DNA of 64,000 nt, taken from positions 115,017 through 179,016 of the forward strand of contig DIGE01000018.1 in the NCBI GenBank assembly GCA_002419465.1. The letters are read 5' to 3'. Positions 1 to 7,629 of the stretch are shown piece by piece. A program made the translations under genes and the position numbers. A model generated the notes under the pieces. It did no database searches. It saw nothing but the letters and a program-made list of their open reading frames with translations, and had not been told where the DNA came from. The first letter of the stretch is position 1, and each line of letters begins with the position of its first letter. This DNA comes from Geobacter sp. UBA5730. Lineage in GTDB: Bacteria > Desulfobacterota > Desulfuromonadia > Geobacterales > Pseudopelobacteraceae.

Positions 1-93
1 CAGAGCGGCAGATGCAGAGTTGACCACAGGTTGAGCAGCCGAAGACTGTTCTTCCCACGGGAGTTCAATATCAGACAGCTGCTGGGTGGTCAT
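1..93 (-). CDS. unknown protein, N-terminal fragment (leaves window)
   Basis: The start codon at 93 overlaps the stop of the membrane CARF gene in an ATGA arrangement, so this is the next gene of the same minus-strand operon. Only 31 codons are visible, opening MTTQQLSDIELPWEE; they are hydrophilic and show no signal peptide or recognisable motif. Its position at the end of a type III-D CRISPR operon, translationally coupled to a CARF protein, suggests a CRISPR-accessory role, but nothing in the visible part shows a function. The rest lies outside the window. Confidence 0.6.
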   Translation of the reverse strand, partial: MTTQQLSDIELPWEEQSSAAQPVVNSASAAL

Positions 94-902
94 GCGGCCT
101 TTGCCGTATCAACGACCAGGTCATAGCAGAGCACTTTCTTGTTGACGGTGCTGACATACTGAAAGCGCCTGCCCTCTGCCAGCGTTGCCAAGGCGCCAGC
201 GATGCTGTTCGGTTTCTGCCCGCCGGTTATGTCCAGCATGATATCATCGGCACCATAGGATTTGAGGTGATCAAACTGATCGTAGAGCCGATCCAGTTCT
301 TTGTGTACTTCGGCCATGTTCTCAAAATCAGTGCCTTCGCCGGTGAGTTCGATAACCTTAAGTTTGGGGAAGGCGGCTGCAACGATAGTGTGAAAACGCT
401 GAAATTGATGATGGGTGCCTGATTCGCCGGAAGAGGTAAAGACGTAGAGCTGTTCAAGCCGCTCGGCATGGTGACGGATGGCCAGGAGCGGCATCTCCCA
501 GCTGGTCCCTGCAAGCTCCTCCACTCCGGCTGGCTGGTCTGATTGCTGTATTTTTCCCCAGAGTTTTTGGTTACAGCTGCTTAAGAAGATGATCAGAATT
601 CGTGCCGATGGCGGGCTGCTGGCAACAATCCGTACCTGCTCTTGTTTTTTGATTTTGTGCCGAATCAGAAAACCAAAAAAAATGAAGATGGCACTTGAAC
701 CGGCCAACTGACACCATCCGGCCTTGCTTGTTCCTCCCGGCAGCAGCAGATTGGTGACTGCATCAGGTAGCCAACCGGCACCGAGGAAGAATACTGCCAC
801 CATAAACAGGGCTACAAGGCTGAACTGTTCCATGCCCAAAAACTGATGAGCAACCTTTTTGACAGCGTCTATCTGAATATGCTGCTGGATCGGGTTTTTC
901 AT
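90..902 (-). CDS. membrane-anchored CARF-domain protein (TM-CARF, candidate Cam-type effector)
   Basis: A 270-residue protein with two hydrophobic segments (about residues 28-47 and 67-81) followed by a basic stretch and a soluble domain. Near the C-terminus it carries DITGGQKPNSIAGA, the glycine-rich DxTxGxK signature of CARF domains that bind cyclic oligoadenylate. This order (membrane helices, then CARF) is the layout of TM-CARF effectors such as Cam1, which depolarise the membrane when Cas10 makes cyclic nucleotides. No HEPN or PD-(D/E)XK nuclease motif is seen. Its start overlaps the vapC stop by one base (TAATG), and its stop overlaps the next gene (ATGA). Assignment to a named Cam family is inference: Cam1 itself is shorter and has a single helix. 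Confidence 0.75.
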   Translation of the reverse strand: MKNPIQQHIQIDAVKKVAHQFLGMEQFSLVALFMVAVFFLGAGWLPDAVTNLLLPGGTSKAGWCQLAGSSAIFIFFGFLIRHKIKKQEQVRIVASSPPSARILIIFLSSCNQKLWGKIQQSDQPAGVEELAGTSWEMPLLAIRHHAERLEQLYVFTSSGESGTHHQFQRFHTIVAAAFPKLKVIELTGEGTDFENMAEVHKELDRLYDQFDHLKSYGADDIMLDITGGQKPNSIAGALATLAEGRRFQYVSTVNKKVLCYDLVVDTAKAA

Positions 903-1312
903 TATGGCTCCTTGCGGTTTACGCTCTTCAATCGGGCCAGGTGTTTTCTGTCGTAGGAATAGATGTCCTGTATGCCCTGCTTTTCCATCAGGGCGGCAAT
1001 GTAGGAATCAACGAAGTCAATGTTATGAAATGCATACATGACCAGCGCCCTGCCGATCAGATCGCCGTTGATGACTTCCAGCCCCGCAGTGGCCAGGATT
1101 CCACGCACCAGCGGCGCGATCTGATCATGTTTCAGCCGATAGGACGATTCAAGAACCCAGACGGTTTCAGCGATCACTAGTTCGGTTGTCACCAGCTGCA
1201 CGTTTCCGGCTGCGGCATCGTCCAGGAGCTGCCCAACCCGATCGGCCAAACCGGGATCGTCGTTGGTCAGATAGCGGATGAACAGGTTGGTATCGACAAA
1301 GCACCTGTTCAT
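902..1312 (-). CDS. vapC: PIN-domain toxin VapC
   Basis: A 136-residue PIN-domain ribonuclease. It opens with CFVDTNLFIRYL, placing the first catalytic Asp in the usual DTN context; TELVIAETVWVLESSY supplies the conserved Glu, and the DFVDSYIAALM stretch the C-terminal acidic residues. VapC toxins cleave tRNA or rRNA when their antitoxin is degraded. It overlaps vapB by four bases (ATGA) upstream and the membrane CARF gene by one base (TAATG) downstream. The three genes are therefore probably translated as one coupled unit at the tail of the CRISPR locus, which is unusual for a VapC. Confidence 0.9.
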   Translation of the reverse strand: MNRCFVDTNLFIRYLTNDDPGLADRVGQLLDDAAAGNVQLVTTELVIAETVWVLESSYRLKHDQIAPLVRGILATAGLEVINGDLIGRALVMYAFHNIDFVDSYIAALMEKQGIQDIYSYDRKHLARLKSVNRKEP

Positions 1313-1554
1313 AGACTTTCATCGGCAATACGCGCGGCAACCGTGCGCTTTGCCTCCTCCCGCTCCCCGGCGATGCCGCCCGTGGCGACCGACGCAACAA
1401 CTCCCCGCAGCTGTTTGAGCGTTTTGACCGGCGTGATGACGATCCGCTCGTCATCCACAAAGAAATCAACCCGATCATTGGGCTGAATCTTAAACCGGTT
1501 GCGAATGTCTGCCGGAATGGTTATCTGTCCCTTTGCTGTTACGGTTGACAACAT
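1309..1554 (-). CDS. vapB: AbrB-type antitoxin VapB
   Basis: An 81-residue antitoxin. The N-terminal half is a SpoVT/AbrB swapped-hairpin DNA-binding domain (TVTAKGQITIPADIRNRF); the C-terminal half is the polar tail expected to wrap the toxin. I chose the ATG at 1554 over an in-frame start seven codons upstream because a GGAGG ribosome site lies just ahead of it. It is paired with the overlapping vapC. Like others of its type it probably represses its own promoter, and GTAATAC repeats lie directly upstream. Confidence 0.88.
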   Translation of the reverse strand: MLSTVTAKGQITIPADIRNRFKIQPNDRVDFFVDDERIVITPVKTLKQLRGVVASVATGGIAGEREEAKRTVAARIADESL

Positions 1555-1584
1555 ATGCGCCTCCTGCTGAACCATTATCGATAT

Positions 1585-1610
1585 GTAATACTTTTAAGCC
1601 ATAGTAATAC
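1585..1610. promoter_or_regulatory. putative vapB operator: GTAATAC direct repeats
   Basis: Two copies of GTAATAC (1585-1591 and 1604-1610) lie 19 bases apart, immediately upstream of vapB. The same core, as inverted repeats, precedes the two other VapBC pairs of this window, which supports an operator role. Here the arrangement is direct rather than inverted. Confidence 0.45.
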
Positions 1611-1666
1611 ATTATAGCGGTTGGTTCAACGGCAAAGAGCAGGCCGGATATGGTGAAACCGCAGAT

Positions 1667-3709
1667 TCATCTTTTTTTGAATTTATTCCGTAGCGCATCC
1701 AGAGCAGAAAGGTCTGGTGGAGCGACATCAGCCGGAACGTTACCCTTTGTATCAGGCTCTGGCACGGTTTGCACCTGCTTACTCCGTCCGGTTGCCGCAT
1801 CCGTCTTTCGCGGCTGCAGGTTTTTGAAACGCTCTCTGTCGGGCAGGGCAGTGGGGCGGACATGGGGCAGCAACGCAAGACTGGGAGTCGGTGGTTTGAC
1901 GCCTCCCTTAACATTGCTGAAGTCCTTGTTTGCAAGTGTCATATGCTTTAGCTTTCCACATTGCGCTACGACAACCGGATTTGCCATGGCAAGCAACTGC
2001 TCAAGCTGGGCGGTTTTCAACCATTCACCACCCACCTCTGTATTCATGATTCCTTCAAATGATCGCAATGTGTCTTGCCAGTCGATTTTTTCCCCGGCAA
2101 TGTCCACCAAATGCGCGGATGAAATCGTAATCGCTGCAATCCCGAAGCCAAGAGATTTTCCCATCCCTAAACTATGGCGAAGTTTATTGTTGTTACCCCA
2201 GGTTAGCGCCCAGACAATAGCCCCCAACTCCTCCGGTTTCAAGTTGTGCAGTTTGACACTGAAGCTGAATTTTGCCCCTTCAGAGAGTGGTATGAATTTG
2301 GTGGCTACAGTATCCTTTCCCATGTCGGGTTTACGTTCCACGTCTTTTAGTTCTCTCGTCGGGTAGCGCTTCCAGCCGTTGATAGTACTTTCGCTACTCA
2401 TGAATGTTTCATAGGAACCAGTCTTTGTAAGCTTCCCGTCACTTCCGGCACGTGGCTGATAGATGTAATTCGGATAGAATGTTGGTTTTGGAGAACCAAG
2501 CACTGCAGTTACCGCTTCATTAAACGGTTTTACCGTTTTCAATTCGGCTACTGCCGTCGAAATACTTATCCGGCCTTTCAGAGAGTCATCTCGCTCGGCG
2601 ATGCCAAAGATGGTTTCAGCCAGGTCAGGGTCAGTATGAACGTGATCCTTGCTGGTTTGTTCGACCACCTGCCTGACTGTTTTTTCATAGGGCAGACGAT
2701 ACATGCGAGTGAAGCCGAAAGACCCTAGTTTACTTCCGTTCATCTGGTAAAAAACCGGAATTTTAGCGCCCTTACCCAGTTGATCGGACCAGTGCGCCCA
2801 TTCTTCATATGGTTTGCCGGTATTGGGATTGGTGTAAATAAATATAATATCCTTCTGTACTTCGGGGGGCACTTCAATGGGGCTGCCTTTACTTTGCCCA
2901 AAGAAGACAAATTCATTTTTCTTATCGAATTTTCCTCCACGATTTTTCGTCGGCTGGCCCGTAAAAACCAACCTGCCAGGCTCTCCTTTTTCAATCGAGG
3001 TAACCCGGTTGGCCAGAGAACCTTTTTTAAACGTAAAACGTACATCTAGTTTATCCCAACCCCATGTCGAATATTTACTCAAAGCTTTTTGCGCATCCTT
3101 GATTGATGGATTGCCGAGCAGTTCGTGACTGACCAGAGCATATTCGCAGGGGACCAATAGCCAGGATGTGCCGGATTCGGATCGTTGCAGCCAGGCCGCT
3201 TGAACGTTTTTCATTTTGTTCATATAAAGGTCTTGATTCTTAAGATCCCTGATAGAGTATCGATGATTATCAAACTTGTTCATTTTTCCGAACGAGACGA
3301 TTTCAATCACGTTACGCAGCATGCCTTTAAGCGTTGTTCCAGGAATCATAATTTGTTCGCCGACCCTGAAGAACGATTGGGCTTCCTTATTATTCATGAT
3401 GTCGTGGTGTTCCCACTTGCCGCCATTGCGGACATATACCGGGGTGTCGGTCACCAGTTCACAGACCAACTCGCCCGAGATGGCGTCGGCGAAGGGAACA
3501 TCGAGGGAAACGTGCTGCGACCAGTCCGGGAAAAACACCTTCCGGGAAAGTGGCACAAAGTTGTAGGGGGCGGTTATTTTTTCAAGGGCCAATGGCTGCG
3601 GATATCCACCACCCGGTCTGCCGCCCTGGGGAGGCCGATTGGTGCTACCCTGGGGTCGTTGTGGCGGGCGGCCGTTCCCTTGACGATTTTTATTGAAGTC
3701 GCCGTTCAT
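1667..3709 (-). CDS. type III-D RAMP protein, Cas7 with insertion (TIGR03986-like)
   Basis: A 680-residue RAMP-superfamily subunit. A Pro/Gly/Gln/Asn/Arg-rich N-terminus (about 45 residues) precedes the fold. GTTLKGMLRNVIE (around residue 125) is the typical helix-1 start of a Cas7, and the glycine-rich HSLGMGKSLGFG near residue 550 is the C-terminal RAMP loop. The large size between these motifs matches the Cas7-insertion subunit of type III-D/III-Dv complexes, which binds one end of the crRNA-target duplex. I chose the start at 3709 because GGGAGGG precedes it and it overlaps the upstream stop (TGATG). The C-terminal 100 residues are Pro/Lys-rich and probably flexible. It is the last effector-complex gene of the operon. 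Confidence 0.8.
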   Translation of the reverse strand: MNGDFNKNRQGNGRPPQRPQGSTNRPPQGGRPGGGYPQPLALEKITAPYNFVPLSRKVFFPDWSQHVSLDVPFADAISGELVCELVTDTPVYVRNGGKWEHHDIMNNKEAQSFFRVGEQIMIPGTTLKGMLRNVIEIVSFGKMNKFDNHRYSIRDLKNQDLYMNKMKNVQAAWLQRSESGTSWLLVPCEYALVSHELLGNPSIKDAQKALSKYSTWGWDKLDVRFTFKKGSLANRVTSIEKGEPGRLVFTGQPTKNRGGKFDKKNEFVFFGQSKGSPIEVPPEVQKDIIFIYTNPNTGKPYEEWAHWSDQLGKGAKIPVFYQMNGSKLGSFGFTRMYRLPYEKTVRQVVEQTSKDHVHTDPDLAETIFGIAERDDSLKGRISISTAVAELKTVKPFNEAVTAVLGSPKPTFYPNYIYQPRAGSDGKLTKTGSYETFMSSESTINGWKRYPTRELKDVERKPDMGKDTVATKFIPLSEGAKFSFSVKLHNLKPEELGAIVWALTWGNNNKLRHSLGMGKSLGFGIAAITISSAHLVDIAGEKIDWQDTLRSFEGIMNTEVGGEWLKTAQLEQLLAMANPVVVAQCGKLKHMTLANKDFSNVKGGVKPPTPSLALLPHVRPTALPDRERFKNLQPRKTDAATGRSKQVQTVPEPDTKGNVPADVAPPDLSALDALRNKFKKR

Positions 3710-4176
3710 CAGTTGTTCCCTCCCTTTACCAATCCGGCTAATCGTGCAACAAACGGCTTGCAAACGCCTTCAGAGCTTTTCCAGAAGACCTGATACTGCA
3801 GGCGACCGCGGCCCTGTTGTTTGGTTTCGGTTGACAGGTAGCTTTCTTCCAGCATCAGGCAGGATTCGCCGCTGCCGACGGTAATGATGGTGGCTGTCCA
3901 GCCGTTTTCTGACTGTCTGATGTGCAGGCTTTGGGTCTGTCCAGCCAATTCTGCGCTTAAGATGATGCCGTTAGTGATATCTGCCAAGTCTTGGCCTGAG
4001 TACAAGGGACACACCTTGTCCGTGAGGCAGAGCCAACCGCTATCAAAGGCAAAGCTGCGTACCTGTTCCCATACCTGTGCGGCATCAGAGAGTGATGTGA
4101 CGGCTACAGCCACCTGTTTTGCTGTGAGCTTGTCGCCGGTTTCTTGCTCCAGAAGTCTGATCAGTTCGCTGTTCAT
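3709..4176 (-). CDS. small type III-D subunit, Csx19-like
   Basis: A 155-residue acidic protein lying between the Cas7-Cas7 fusion and the Cas7-insertion gene and overlapping both by a few bases. That is the position of csx19 in type III-D loci, and the residues GWTATIITV and a central LQYQVFWK strand fit the small beta-rich Csx19 family loosely. Csx19 is a structural subunit of the III-Dv complex. The assignment rests more on position and length than on sequence signature; an unrelated III-D accessory protein remains possible. Confidence 0.55.
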   Translation of the reverse strand: MNSELIRLLEQETGDKLTAKQVAVAVTSLSDAAQVWEQVRSFAFDSGWLCLTDKVCPLYSGQDLADITNGIILSAELAGQTQSLHIRQSENGWTATIITVGSGESCLMLEESYLSTETKQQGRGRLQYQVFWKSSEGVCKPFVARLAGLVKGGNN

Positions 4177-5564
4177 GAGTGATTGCCTCCGTCACGCCAA
4201 GCCTGCCCCGGCTCGTTCCAGATGATCTTCCCCTTGAAGTAGCCGTTGCCGCGCCCGGCCCCGGCCCCTAACGCCAGACGGCCGTTGACCAAGTCTTCAA
4301 GAGCTGCTGCAAAAGCCTTGCGAACCGTCTGGTCGTTGATGGTGTCTGCATCGGTTACTGCTATCTTCAGGCAAAATTCGTCACCGCGGTAGTAGGGCTT
4401 TTCATCAAACAAGGCGCCTTCAAGGGTACGGGCGCCGCCGGTGAAGCGATCGATGGAGACGTGGTTGATGATCTTCTGCGGCCCTGGGTTGTCTATGAAC
4501 AGATCGCTGATGATCACCCGGCCCCGCTGTCCTGCGTTGCCATTTTTCTCGCTGCCGAACAGGCTCGCAACGGCCTTGTTTTCAGTGCCGGTATGCTCTT
4601 TTGGCTGAACCTCTCCGGCAAATGCGCCCTTTAAACGGTTGAAGTGGAAGGCAACCCGATGACTGATGGCCCCTTTGATGGCTGATCCGGTGAGAATCGC
4701 GCGGTTGTAATCAACGCTGCCTTTGCCACCGTTCCAGATAATCCGGTTGGCGGTGAGCGGGGCCATATCAACTTCTGCGTCAAAACCTCCGCCGATCATC
4801 CAGAAGGATTCAGGGGTGAGCCTGAGGGTGGCGACAACGCTTTGGGATGAGATCTGCGGCTGTGTACCAAGTATGTCAGAGAGCTGGCATGGCTCTGCCA
4901 GTGCTCGCGGGTGTGCCACAAACGCCTCAAACCCCTGCTGCGTAGTCAGGTCAAAGTCTGCGGCCTTGAGCGCAACGACGCTGTACTGACCGTAGCCGCG
5001 CCTGGTTTTGCCACCGATCCTGATGGCATCGGAACGGAGCAACGAGAGCAGACGCTGCCAATCAGCAGCGTCTGCCGCGTCCCCCTCCAGCAGCAGCTCA
5101 AAGGTGAAACGATGACCGGCGGAGACGGAGCGCTCATCGAACTTGCCCCCCTTGGCAGCCGCGCCCTTGTGGTTGATCCTGACATGGTCGCGGGCGGTGG
5201 TGACCAGGGATTCCGACAGGACCTGATCATTTGCCAGGATGGCTCGATCCACTATGAGCCCCTCAACCGGCCGGTCTTCCTGGTTGTGGATACAACCCCA
5301 GGAGACCGAAAGACGGGAGCCGTGTCCCTGATCGCCGTTCTGAAAGCCGAAGATATCGCCAGCGTTGTCATACCCGGCATCCGCCCAGGCATGGCGCAGG
5401 ATGCCGGCCAGGGAGCTGCCGGGGAGCGCCGGCAGTCCGTTGGCATCGGTCACAAAGACGCTGTCATACAACAGGTCGTCCTGAGCGCCGCCGATGATGA
5501 AGGGGGTGTCGAATTGTATGGTTACCCGCGCCAGGTAGTGCAAGGGGTGCTGGGGGGCGGTCAT
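4173..5564 (-). CDS. tandem Cas7 fusion (Cas7-2x), type III-D
   Basis: A 463-residue protein made of two RAMP units. Unit 1 (about 1-215) has the helix-1 motif LPALPGSSLAGILRH and the glycine loop IGGKTRRGYGQY. Unit 2 (about 235-455) has AILTGSAIKGAISHR and LGAGAGRGNGYF. Unit 2 also contains NHVSIDRFTGGA, the conserved Cas7/Csm3 segment with an acidic residue. Such double Cas7 proteins form part of the crRNA-binding backbone and can cut target RNA at six-base intervals. Four-base overlaps tie it to the genes on both sides, so subunits are probably made in fixed ratio. Confidence 0.83.
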   Translation of the reverse strand: MTAPQHPLHYLARVTIQFDTPFIIGGAQDDLLYDSVFVTDANGLPALPGSSLAGILRHAWADAGYDNAGDIFGFQNGDQGHGSRLSVSWGCIHNQEDRPVEGLIVDRAILANDQVLSESLVTTARDHVRINHKGAAAKGGKFDERSVSAGHRFTFELLLEGDAADAADWQRLLSLLRSDAIRIGGKTRRGYGQYSVVALKAADFDLTTQQGFEAFVAHPRALAEPCQLSDILGTQPQISSQSVVATLRLTPESFWMIGGGFDAEVDMAPLTANRIIWNGGKGSVDYNRAILTGSAIKGAISHRVAFHFNRLKGAFAGEVQPKEHTGTENKAVASLFGSEKNGNAGQRGRVIISDLFIDNPGPQKIINHVSIDRFTGGARTLEGALFDEKPYYRGDEFCLKIAVTDADTINDQTVRKAFAAALEDLVNGRLALGAGAGRGNGYFKGKIIWNEPGQAWRDGGNHS

Positions 5565-7051
5565 TGGTCACCTCCGTTTCCGGTTTGGTTGCTGAGACGC
5601 GGCAGGCGGTTGCCAAGCAGGTAAAGCCGTTTCCGGACCAGCGCCAGGCTGGTGTCTTTGCCGCATACGGTTTCAAGGATGAATTGTTGGTAGGTCGGCT
5701 TTGAGCCGCCGATCTTTACGGACTTGTCCCACTGTTTTTTCGAAACCCCTCCGCAGCAGAGTTTTATGAGTTGCTGCTCGATATCAGCGAGGTCTTTAGC
5801 CTGGACAGCGATGGTACGCAGTTGGCCCCATTGACTGTTCTTGGGGCACGGTCCCTTCACCAGTTGCCTGATCCAGCCATCCACCTCTTTGACAGCGGCA
5901 GCCTCTTCGGCCCGTTCGGCTGCCCTGGTTCCAAGCCAGCCTGCAAGCGGTGGCAGCGGTTGCGCTGATGCGAGAGCTGGAGAAGTAAGTGCCTGCGCCT
6001 CAAATGGCTGAAAGTCAAAACCTGCCAGGAACGGAGGGTTGACCAGAATCTGGCCAAGGCCGTCCTGCCGGTGACTGCCGATTCCTGCAGCCAACCGCTG
6101 CTGGAGTTGCTGCAACTCATCAAGACCGTAGCCGCCGGAGCGTTCAAAGACCAGCACGCTGCCTCTGGCAATAACCTGGCGTTCAAGGTCAAACCGTTTT
6201 CTGGTGCTGTTGAAGGGTGCATAATTGCGGGCCCGGATGTAGCTGCGGCCTGCATTGAATGCCCCCTCTGCAAGCCCGAAGTGGGCTGCCGGATCGGGGA
6301 TCAGGGTGGGCATACCGGTCAAGCGATCTGTCAGGGCCAGGTCAGAGAAGCAGTAGAGTATCAGGCGGTCGCCGGACGCAGGTGGTACCTGCAAAGGGGC
6401 CATTTCTGTACGGTGTACCGCCAAAAGCCCATATTCGGCGGAGCGCGAGCGACCGACACGGATGGTGCCGCAGATCGCATCAGCTGCCTGGTTGACTAAC
6501 TGTTGATCCAGATCGTCATCAAAGCAGATGGAAAAGTACCAACCAGTACCGGCTGCCAGCGACTGATAGCCGAACAGTTGCGCTTCGTCTGCCATCCCCA
6601 GTTTTGTTCGGTCGATGGCTGTCTTGAGACGGTAGTTTTTGGACGGGGTTACCTTTTCACCGGCCGGGGAGAAGTAGCCGGAACGCAGCTGTTTTTGCTG
6701 TTCACCCCGGTTGTCCCATTCATCAAACTGTTCCTTGCTGGCATGGACCAGATTGCGAGCATTCTTGTAATCACTATCCTCGGCTCCCTTCGGCAGATGC
6801 CAGCAGAGCGGAACCGGCAGGGTGGGCAAATTTGTTGGGGAAAGCGGATAGGCATTGCCAAAACGGACCTTGCCGGAATGAAAGAGTTGAAAAGATGCCG
6901 CCTGATTCTTCTTATACAGTTGTGCGGCTGCAGCCCCCAGCAGGGTGGCGCCGGGGATATAGTCGAGGGTGCGATGTCCGCCGGTGGTTGCGGCCCGCTC
7001 ACTGATGACCGCATCAGCGAGAAGCCTGGCGGTGAAGTGCAGGGTTTTCAT
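5561..7051 (-). CDS. csx10: Csx10, Cas5-like subunit of type III-D
   Basis: A 496-residue RAMP protein. The N-terminus (LHFTARLLADAVIS, then GHRTLDYIPGATLLGAAAAQLY) is typical of Csx10, the Cas5-group protein that marks type III-D and holds the 5' handle of the crRNA. VGRSRSAEYGLL (around residue 200) is a glycine-rich RAMP loop. The last 120 or so residues look helical and charged (AAERAEEAAAVKEVDGWI, then a Lys-rich stretch); this could be a small-subunit (Cas11-like) extension, as no separate small-subunit gene is seen. It overlaps its neighbours by four bases on each side. Confidence 0.85.
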   Translation of the reverse strand: MKTLHFTARLLADAVISERAATTGGHRTLDYIPGATLLGAAAAQLYKKNQAASFQLFHSGKVRFGNAYPLSPTNLPTLPVPLCWHLPKGAEDSDYKNARNLVHASKEQFDEWDNRGEQQKQLRSGYFSPAGEKVTPSKNYRLKTAIDRTKLGMADEAQLFGYQSLAAGTGWYFSICFDDDLDQQLVNQAADAICGTIRVGRSRSAEYGLLAVHRTEMAPLQVPPASGDRLILYCFSDLALTDRLTGMPTLIPDPAAHFGLAEGAFNAGRSYIRARNYAPFNSTRKRFDLERQVIARGSVLVFERSGGYGLDELQQLQQRLAAGIGSHRQDGLGQILVNPPFLAGFDFQPFEAQALTSPALASAQPLPPLAGWLGTRAAERAEEAAAVKEVDGWIRQLVKGPCPKNSQWGQLRTIAVQAKDLADIEQQLIKLCCGGVSKKQWDKSVKIGGSKPTYQQFILETVCGKDTSLALVRKRLYLLGNRLPRLSNQTGNGGDQ

Positions 7052-7629
7052 GGTGCCACCTCCGTTACGGTTACCTGCACGCGGCCCAGCCCGCGATGGC
7101 GGTCTGCTCCTGCCTGACGGATCAACGGGGCAACCTTGCGGAGCAGGGCAAGGTCGTTGGCATGTTCACCAGAACATGAGACAGTTGCGGTAAGGCTTAC
7201 AGGAAGTGCTACCTCGATCTTGCGCAGGGTCTTGTCGTCAGCCAAGCCGTTGGTGTCTATGGCGGTGGAAGCAAGCGGCATATATAGCTCACGCACGGCA
7301 TAACGGTTGCTTTCCTCTGCAGCCCATCGTTCCATGGCCTCTCCCAGGGTCGCATTGGTGAACTGCAGGCAGCCCGGCGTGGTCTCATAACGGGAGAGTC
7401 CGCTGTCACGAGTGCCGAACAGGTTTCTCGTGGTGTCAGGCGGCAGTTGGCCGCATTCTTCTGCAAGCTGGGACGCTTCACGAAAGAGCCCTTTGACACT
7501 GCGTCCGGGGATATACGGCAGCCCGGCAGCTGTTTTGACCGGCAAAGCATCAAGATGGGCACCTTCACCGAATCCGCTCCCCATCTGCCAGGGTGAGAGG
7601 AATGAGAAGGTTATCAGTGCGCTAGGCAT
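7048..7629 (-). CDS. Cas7/Csm3-like RAMP protein
   Basis: A 193-residue single RAMP unit. LPYIPGRSVKGLFREA is the Cas7 helix-1 motif, and GADRHRGLGRVQVTV at the C-terminus is the glycine-rich loop. The protein would be one backbone subunit binding the crRNA spacer. I chose the start at 7629 because AAAGGAG sits nine bases upstream; an earlier in-frame codon would extend into cas10 without a ribosome site. It overlaps the cas10 end by eight bases and the csx10 start by four. Confidence 0.82.
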   Translation of the reverse strand: MPSALITFSFLSPWQMGSGFGEGAHLDALPVKTAAGLPYIPGRSVKGLFREASQLAEECGQLPPDTTRNLFGTRDSGLSRYETTPGCLQFTNATLGEAMERWAAEESNRYAVRELYMPLASTAIDTNGLADDKTLRKIEVALPVSLTATVSCSGEHANDLALLRKVAPLIRQAGADRHRGLGRVQVTVTEVAP

